From Pseudobutyrivibrio sp. (GTDB lineage Bacteria; Bacillota; Clostridia; Lachnospirales; Lachnospiraceae), in NCBI RefSeq assembly GCF_015057185.1, contig NZ_SVEV01000024.1, positions 1-58,740 on the forward strand: a DNA stretch of 58,740 nucleotides. The letters are read 5' to 3'. Positions 53,771-58,740 of this stretch are shown here, one piece after another. The translations under genes were made by a program, and so were the position numbers. The notes below the pieces were generated by a model. It saw only the letters and a program-made list of their open reading frames with translations, was not told where the DNA came from and did not search any database. Positions within the stretch are counted from its first letter, which is position 1; every line of letters starts with the position of its first letter.

Positions 53771-54524
53771 TTGCATTCACCTCCATATTTCCAACTGCAC
53801 CCTTTCCAAATACCTTTTTGAAAGCGTCAGTCTCATATACTATCTTTGGACGTCCAGCTGCAGTAACTGTTTGGTCAATCAAAATCACATTGTCAGCATA
53901 TTTATATACATAGTCCAAATCATGACTAACGAGTATAATTGCTAAATCATGTGTTTCTTTCAGATATTGCATTTTTTCATAAAATGCATCCATACCATTT
54001 TTATCAATTCCAGAAACCGGTTCGTCCAATAGTAATAAATTAGGTGTATCATGTACTGCCATGGCAAGAAGTACTCTTTGCAACTGTCCACCAGACAGTG
54101 TGCCTACTGGTTGATCAATAAGCTCAGCCACATCAAACTCCGCAAGGGCTTCTCTCACGTGATCATGCTCTTTCTTGCTAGAAAAAAGAATCGGTAGTTT
54201 ACCTGTAAAGGACTGAAATAAATCATACACAGACAAAGGTGTAGTTCTGTCAATATTTACAGTCTGAGGGACATAACCAATTTTTAATCCCGGCATATTA
54301 TTATTCATTTTATTCTTGAACTGGATTTCTCCTGTATAAGGAACTTCACCTAGAATCGCTCTCACAAGTGTGGATTTACCTGCACCATTTCTACCAATGA
54401 TAGCAGTCATTTGTCCACAGTGAACATGCAAATTGATATTATCAAGCACCACTTGATCGCCAAATGCTACACCCAGGTTTATGAATTTAATACAGTGAAA
54501 TCCACATGGAATAATCTTTTTCAT
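53763..54524 (-). CDS. znuC: Zinc/metal ABC transporter ATPase
   Basis: 253 aa. Walker A GRNGAGKST, Q-loop VPQTVN, signature LSGGQLQR, Walker B LLLLDEP and switch His in LVSHD. Pairs with the ZnuB-like permease and ZnuA-like binding protein. Preceded by an 85-bp hairpin repeat. Confidence 0.93.
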   Translation of the reverse strand: MKKIIPCGFHCIKFINLGVAFGDQVVLDNINLHVHCGQMTAIIGRNGAGKSTLVRAILGEVPYTGEIQFKNKMNNNMPGLKIGYVPQTVNIDRTTPLSVYDLFQSFTGKLPILFSSKKEHDHVREALAEFDVAELIDQPVGTLSGGQLQRVLLAMAVHDTPNLLLLDEPVSGIDKNGMDAFYEKMQYLKETHDLAIILVSHDLDYVYKYADNVILIDQTVTAAGRPKIVYETDAFKKVFGKGAVGNMEVNANV

Positions 54525-54536
54525 AGTTTCTCTCTC

Positions 54537-54621
54537 GCCTGTTACGCTCTCAAGCCTGAGTATCTCTCACCTCGACTAAAATGTCTCGGTTGAGAGATCT
54601 CAGAGCTTGATAGCTACAGGC
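54537..54621. repeat. 85-bp hairpin repeat, copy 5
   Basis: Ends GCCTGT (54537-54542) and ACAGGC (54616-54621). Arms CTCAAGCCTGAGTATCTCTCA and the matching TGAGAGATCTCAGAGCTTGA pair for about 20 bp; tip CTCGACTAAAATGTCTCG. The stop codon of znuA (54614-54616) lies in the end of the repeat. Confidence 0.8.
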
Positions 54622-55621
54622 TATTGCTAATCTTTAAATAATTATCATTCATAGTGGTTACGTAATCCGAAGCTCCATAGGAACCATGAACTAGCGTCTC
54701 CAAATATACCACCTTGGCATCAGTTTGCTCCTCGATAAGGTCGCCTACTGATTTACCATAATCGTACTCGGCAAAAACAATCCTTACATTATTATCTCTG
54801 ATAGAATCAATCAGCTGGCTGACCTCACCAGCACTTACCTGACGTTCCTCATCTAAATCCAATGTTGCAACCACATTAGCCCCTAGAGATAATGCTGTGT
54901 ACTCAAATGCCTCATGTAAAACAGCTACATTGTCACCGGATAATTTTTGATCCAGTTCCTGCTTATCTATTTTAGTATTCAATGCATCGATATAGTCAGA
55001 TGCATTTTTCTCATATGAAGATGCATTAGAAGCATCTAGCTCTGACAATCCATCAGCTATGGCCTGTACCTGAACAGCGAACATCTCGCTATCCATCCAA
55101 ATATGACTATTCTGCTCATGGTCGTGATGATGACCATCTTCTGAATGTTCTTCCTCTGTATGTTCTTCTTCTAAATGCTCATCCTCAAGAATTTCCTCGT
55201 CATTTTCCTCTACAAAATGCAAATCATAATAACTAGAATCATGCTCTAAGCATTCATAGGTATCAATAATAGTAAGCTCAGGATATGCTTCCATAACATC
55301 TTCAAGATACCCTTCCATGCCTCCACCATTAACAACTAACACATCTGCCTTAGATAGATTTTTCATATCTTCCGTAGTAAGTGTGTAATCGTGAAGACAA
55401 CCAGTAGTAGGCTGACTCAAATTTTGCACAGTGACACCATCTGTATCCCCTACAACATTCGTAGTTGCAATATATATCGGATTACAGCTAGTCATCACCA
55501 AGAACTCATCTGTCCTATAATCAACATTATTAAGTTTTACATAAAAAAATGTGCTACAAGTGCTCACCACGGTGATGGAGAGGAGCAGGAGCAGCACAAA
55601 TAAAAATTTTCGTTTTCTCAT
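54614..55621 (-). CDS. znuA: Zinc-binding ABC transporter substrate-binding protein
   Basis: 335 aa. N-terminal basic residues and a hydrophobic segment (about 5-28); Cys22 follows VVST, a poor lipobox, so it is either a lipoprotein or held by an uncleaved helix. Metal ligands in GCLHDY, NSHIWMD and LHEAF. A long acidic His-rich loop (about 145-175; EEHSEDGHHHDHE) is typical of zinc-specific ZnuA. Its ATG overlaps the engB stop (TAATG). The end of the gene runs into a hairpin repeat. Confidence 0.92.
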   Translation of the reverse strand: MRKRKFLFVLLLLLSITVVSTCSTFFYVKLNNVDYRTDEFLVMTSCNPIYIATTNVVGDTDGVTVQNLSQPTTGCLHDYTLTTEDMKNLSKADVLVVNGGGMEGYLEDVMEAYPELTIIDTYECLEHDSSYYDLHFVEENDEEILEDEHLEEEHTEEEHSEDGHHHDHEQNSHIWMDSEMFAVQVQAIADGLSELDASNASSYEKNASDYIDALNTKIDKQELDQKLSGDNVAVLHEAFEYTALSLGANVVATLDLDEERQVSAGEVSQLIDSIRDNNVRIVFAEYDYGKSVGDLIEEQTDAKVVYLETLVHGSYGASDYVTTMNDNYLKISNSL

Positions 55622-56238
55622 TAATCTAAATCTACATCTGAAAGACTTGCTTCGTTTTCAATTACCTGATCAAGAAAATCTTGTATCGTATCGAGGCCTT
55701 GTTTTGTTTGTGATGAGAAAGGAACAATAATTGTCTCTTTTCCAGCTCCCAGGCCCTCTCTTACTATTTTGATTTGCTTGTCCAACTGACTACGTTTAAT
55801 CTTGTCAGCCTTTGTGGCAATTACAATTGGGTCATATCCAACATAATCCATCCACTCGAACATCTGCTTGTCGTTGGCAGATGGAGTATGTCTAATATCA
55901 ACTAATAAGAATACTGCACGAATCTGTTCTGATGTATTAAGGTAAGTTTCAATCATTTTGCCCCATGCTTCCTTTTCTTTTTCGGAAGCTTTGGCAAATC
56001 CATATCCTGGCAAATCTACTACATAAATCTCATCGTTAATGTTGTAGAAGTTGATTGTCTGTGTCTTACCTGGCTGGGCTGAAACTCTAGCCAAGGATTT
56101 GCGATTCATGACAGCGTTAATAAGTGAGGATTTGCCTACATTAGACTTTCCTGCAAAGGCAACCTCTGGAAGGTCATTTTTAGGAAGTTTGGATGTAGGC
56201 CCACACACTGTTTCTAGATTGCACGAACGTATTACCAT
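55621..56238 (-). CDS. engB: Ribosome biogenesis GTPase EngB (YsxC)
   Basis: 205 aa. G1 GKSNVGKSS, G3 DLPGYGFA, G4 TKADK. Needed for 50S assembly. Starts with TAATG overlap on the clpX stop and ends with TAATG overlap on znuA. clpX-engB adjacency is common in Firmicutes. Confidence 0.96.
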   Translation of the reverse strand: MVIRSCNLETVCGPTSKLPKNDLPEVAFAGKSNVGKSSLINAVMNRKSLARVSAQPGKTQTINFYNINDEIYVVDLPGYGFAKASEKEKEAWGKMIETYLNTSEQIRAVFLLVDIRHTPSANDKQMFEWMDYVGYDPIVIATKADKIKRSQLDKQIKIVREGLGAGKETIIVPFSSQTKQGLDTIQDFLDQVIENEASLSDVDLD

Positions 56239-57527
56239 TATGCACTCTTTTCCTTTTTATCTTCGATTGAAACAACGCTTGTCTCCTCATTATCCTTTTT
56301 GTCAATGAGAAGAAGGTTGCTATCAACCATTTCTTTTGTAACTGTAATCTCTGTAATAGACTCGTCAGATGGAACATGATACATGTGATCCATCATAACG
56401 CTTTCAACTATAGCACGAAGTCCACGTGCGCCAGTCTTTCTCTCGATTGATTTCTTTGCAATCTCCCTAAGAGCATCATCCTCAAACTCAAGCTTAACAC
56501 CATCCATTTTGAATAATGCCTGGTATTGCTTTGTAAGAGAATTCTTTGGCTCTCTGAGAATACGAATCATGTCATCCTCTGTAAGCTCATTAAGTGATAC
56601 ATTAATAGGCACACGACCTATAAACTCTGGAATCAATCCATACTTAATGAAATCCTGAGGAAGAGCCTGCTGAAGAAGCTCATCAATCTTTTGATTATTC
56701 TTATCCTTTACATCAGCGCCAAAGCCAATAGCTGTATGGTCTGTACGCTGAGAAATAATTTTCTCTAATCCTTCGAAAGCACCACCACAAATGAACAAAA
56801 TGTTCTTTGTATCAATTGCTATAGTCTCCTGCTGAGGATGTTTACGTCCACCCTGTGGTGGTACGTTAGCTACTGTACCCTCAATAATTTTGAGGAGTGC
56901 CTGCTGAACACCTTCACCAGAAACATCACGAGTGATTGACACATTTTCAGACTTCTTTGTGATTTTATCAATCTCATCGATATAAATAATACCGATTTCA
57001 GCTTTTTTAATATCAAAGTCAGCAGCCTGAATAAGCTTAAGAAGAATGTTCTCAACATCCTCACCAACATATCCAGCCTCAGTAAGAGTTGTGGCATCTG
57101 CAATTGCAAATGGGACACCCAATACTCTAGCTAATGTCTGTGCTAAAAGGGTCTTTCCTGAACCAGTAGGACCAAGCATAAGTACATTACTCTTTTGAAG
57201 TTCAACATCGATGTCATCTGGGTCTGCCATAATACGCTTGTAATGATTATATACAGCTACAGAAAGAACCTTTTTAGCCTCATCCTGACCAATAACATAT
57301 TGATCAAGAAATGCCTTCATATCTTCAGGCTTCTGAAGATTAATCTCAATGGAATCGCCCTCTGCTACTGGAGCAAAATCATCAAGCTCTTCAACTATTA
57401 TTTCTTGGCAAATATCAACGCACTCGTCACAGATAAATGCACCATTTGGTCCAGCAATAAGCTTGCGAACCTGATTTTGTGTTTTGCCGCAGAATGAGCA
57501 GCGAACTCTATCATCGTTTCTCGCCAT
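56238..57527 (-). CDS. clpX: ClpX, ATPase subunit of the ClpXP protease
   Basis: 429 aa. N-terminal C4 zinc finger (CSFCGK and CDECV), Walker [12 protein letters not shown], Walker [11 protein letters not shown], pore loop GYVGED, sensor and C-terminal domains. Unfolds substrates for ClpP. Follows clpP by 53 bp. Confidence 0.97.
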   Translation of the reverse strand: MARNDDRVRCSFCGKTQNQVRKLIAGPNGAFICDECVDICQEIIVEELDDFAPVAEGDSIEINLQKPEDMKAFLDQYVIGQDEAKKVLSVAVYNHYKRIMADPDDIDVELQKSNVLMLGPTGSGKTLLAQTLARVLGVPFAIADATTLTEAGYVGEDVENILLKLIQAADFDIKKAEIGIIYIDEIDKITKKSENVSITRDVSGEGVQQALLKIIEGTVANVPPQGGRKHPQQETIAIDTKNILFICGGAFEGLEKIISQRTDHTAIGFGADVKDKNNQKIDELLQQALPQDFIKYGLIPEFIGRVPINVSLNELTEDDMIRILREPKNSLTKQYQALFKMDGVKLEFEDDALREIAKKSIERKTGARGLRAIVESVMMDHMYHVPSDESITEITVTKEMVDSNLLLIDKKDNEETSVVSIEDKKEKSA

Positions 57528-57580
57528 AACTACCTCTTAAATAAAATACATACTATAAGCCACTATAATTTATATCGGCT

Positions 57581-58168
57581 TTATTTCTCTTTTTTTGTAA
57601 TGATTTCATCAATAAGACCATAATCAAGAGCTTCCTTAGCATCAAGCCAGTGATCTCTCTCAGTATCAGCACATACCTGCTCATATGGCTTTCCTGTATT
57701 TTCAGCTAACATACGATTGAGCTTTTCTCTAGTCTTTAAGATGTTCTTTGCAGCAATCTCAATCTCTGTAGCCTGTCCTTTTGCACCACCTAATGGCTGG
57801 TGAATCATAACTTCTGCGTTAGGAAGAGCAAAACGCTTACCCTTCTGTCCGCCTGCTAAAAGGAATGCGCCCATTGAAGCTGCCATACCAATACAAATAG
57901 TAGATACATCACATTTGATGTACTGCATTGTATCGTAAATTGCCATACCAGCTGTAACACTTCCACCTGGGCTATTAATATAAAGATGAATATCCTTGCT
58001 TGGATCCTCAGACTCAAGGAAAAGCAACTGAGCAACAATAAGTGATGCTGTAACCTCGTTTACTTCCTCTCCAAGAAATACAATTCTATCCTTTAACAAT
58101 CTAGAATAAATATCGTAAGAACGCTCTCCTCGAGAATTCTGTTCAATGACATAAGGGATTGTAGCCAT
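57581..58168 (-). CDS. clpP: ClpP protease subunit
   Basis: 195 aa. Ser in [15 protein letters not shown], His in MIHQPLGG, Asp in [10 protein letters not shown]: the usual triad. N-terminal [21 protein letters not shown]. Partner of ClpX. GGAGG before the start. Leader with inverted blocks upstream. Confidence 0.97.
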   Translation of the reverse strand: MATIPYVIEQNSRGERSYDIYSRLLKDRIVFLGEEVNEVTASLIVAQLLFLESEDPSKDIHLYINSPGGSVTAGMAIYDTMQYIKCDVSTICIGMAASMGAFLLAGGQKGKRFALPNAEVMIHQPLGGAKGQATEIEIAAKNILKTREKLNRMLAENTGKPYEQVCADTERDHWLDAKEALDYGLIDEIITKKEK

Positions 58169-58189
58169 TTTTTCTGTCCTCCTAAACTA

Positions 58190-58286
58190 AGATATAATTA
58201 TGTCAAATAGACACCTAGCCCGAGCATACGCCCAGGCCAGTGATTAAATTCTTTTTAATTATATCTATTTTGACAATCTATGTCTT
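58190..58286 (-). promoter_or_regulatory. clpP promoter and leader with interlocking inverted repeats
   Basis: Minus strand AAGACA (58281-58286), 17-bp spacer, TATAAT (58258-58263). AGATATAATTA (58190-58200) is inverted at 58256-58266, and TGTCAAATAGA (58201-58211) is nearly inverted at 58264-58275. A hairpin CTAGCCCG/CAGGCCAG (58215-58240) lies between. The order is A-B-A'-B', not nested. Confidence 0.5.
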
Positions 58287-58326
58287 TAATTTTACAAAAA
58301 GTTAATAAAAACTTTACAGTTTATTC

Positions 58327-58740
58327 TTACTCTTCGTCAGCTTTCTTTGTAGCCTTCTTTGTTGTCTTCTTAGCTGGCTTCTCCTCAACAGACTCCTCAT
58401 CGTCAGCCTTCTTTGTAGCCTTCTTCTTTGCAGTCTCCTTAACATTGTCCATGATAAGAGCGATAGCCTTCTCAATAGCAATGTCCTTCTTCATAGACTC
58501 TTTCTCATTGTCTCCAACAAGAGTCTTGAGCTGATCAAGCTCCATACCGTACTGCTTTGACATTTCCTCAAGCTTAGCATCAACATCAGCATCTGTAGCT
58601 TCGATGTTCTCAGCCTTTGCAATTGCCTCAAGTACAAGTGAAGACTGTGTACGCTGTAATGCATCTGGACGAACCTGCTCACGGAATGAATCCATTGTCA
58701 TACCTGTGAACTGCATGTACTGCTGAAGTGAAAGACCCTG
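58327..58740 (-). CDS. tig: Trigger factor, C-terminal part (cut by window edge)
   Basis: Ribosome-associated chaperone and prolyl isomerase. The frame stays open to the window end, so only the last 138 codons are present. QGLSLQQYMQFTGMTMDSF and the following helices match the trigger factor C-terminal domain. The last 35 residues form a Lys/Ala/Glu/Thr-rich tail with repeated KKATKKAD units, longer than usual. The tig-clpP-clpX order is standard. Confidence 0.92.
   Translation of the reverse strand, partial: QGLSLQQYMQFTGMTMDSFREQVRPDALQRTQSSLVLEAIAKAENIEATDADVDAKLEEMSKQYGMELDQLKTLVGDNEKESMKKDIAIEKAIALIMDNVKETAKKKATKKADDEESVEEKPAKKTTKKATKKADEE

Overview
The window looks like chromosomal DNA from a low-GC, motile anaerobe of the Clostridia, most likely Lachnospiraceae (Pseudobutyrivibrio, Butyrivibrio or Roseburia-like). 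This placement is inferred from the protein sequences, the rpmE-DUF1385-prmC-prfA order, the DUF4364 and CBS-type pyrophosphatase genes, the two flagellins and the glycyl-radical fucose/rhamnose microcompartment. Except for birA, every gene is on the minus strand, so transcription runs from high to low coordinates. No tRNA, rRNA, insertion sequence, phage gene or true CRISPR array was found.

Layout, low to high coordinates. 1-19 kb holds housekeeping genes: prfA, prmC, DUF1385 and rpmE; DUF4364; malic enzyme; rho; an EAL-domain protein; a CBS/DRTGG pyrophosphatase; a tail-anchored coiled-coil protein; glycyl-tRNA synthetase; an unknown membrane protein; recO; era; an M16C protease; and a MscS channel. 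19-27.7 kb is an amino-acid block transcribed leuB, ilvD, ilvB, serC, serA, DUF1015. 27.8-30.4 kb has birA (plus strand), a lipoprotein and a solo PD-(D/E)XK-like protein. 30.4-30.8 kb is non-coding and carries a strict 64-bp-period array of inverted repeats.

30.8-44.9 kb is one operon of about 14 kb for a glycyl-radical 1,2-propanediol microcompartment (GRM5-like). It is transcribed: glycyl-radical diol dehydratase, activase, PduU/EutS-like shell, PduV/EutP GTPase, fuculose-phosphate aldolase, PduP aldehyde dehydrogenase, Zn alcohol dehydrogenase, four BMC-H shell proteins, PduL, PduN-type pentamer, PduS, PduT, DeoR regulator, ParA-type ATPase, small basic repeat protein, terminator. The aldolase makes lactaldehyde. 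After reduction to 1,2-propanediol, the radical dehydratase makes propionaldehyde, which PduP and PduL convert to propionyl-phosphate while alcohol dehydrogenase recycles NADH. PduS and PduT may pass electrons across the shell. The ParA ATPase and its basic partner at the operon's end are the most intriguing item: they could form an McdAB-like positioning system for this microcompartment.

45-49 kb has rhaD (the rhamnose route to the same lactaldehyde), trmO, a GT23-like glycosyltransferase and apt. 49-52.9 kb has two tandem flagellin genes with sigma-28 promoters and long structured leaders that look like CsrA targets. 53-58.7 kb is the tig-clpP-clpX-engB block, with a zinc ABC transporter (znuA-znuC-znuB) joined directly behind engB.

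The window is also rich in long intergenic hairpins. One family of about 85 bp occurs six times between co-directional genes. Larger unrelated inverted repeats (106, 135, 139 and 252 bp) fill other gaps, including one inside the microcompartment operon.
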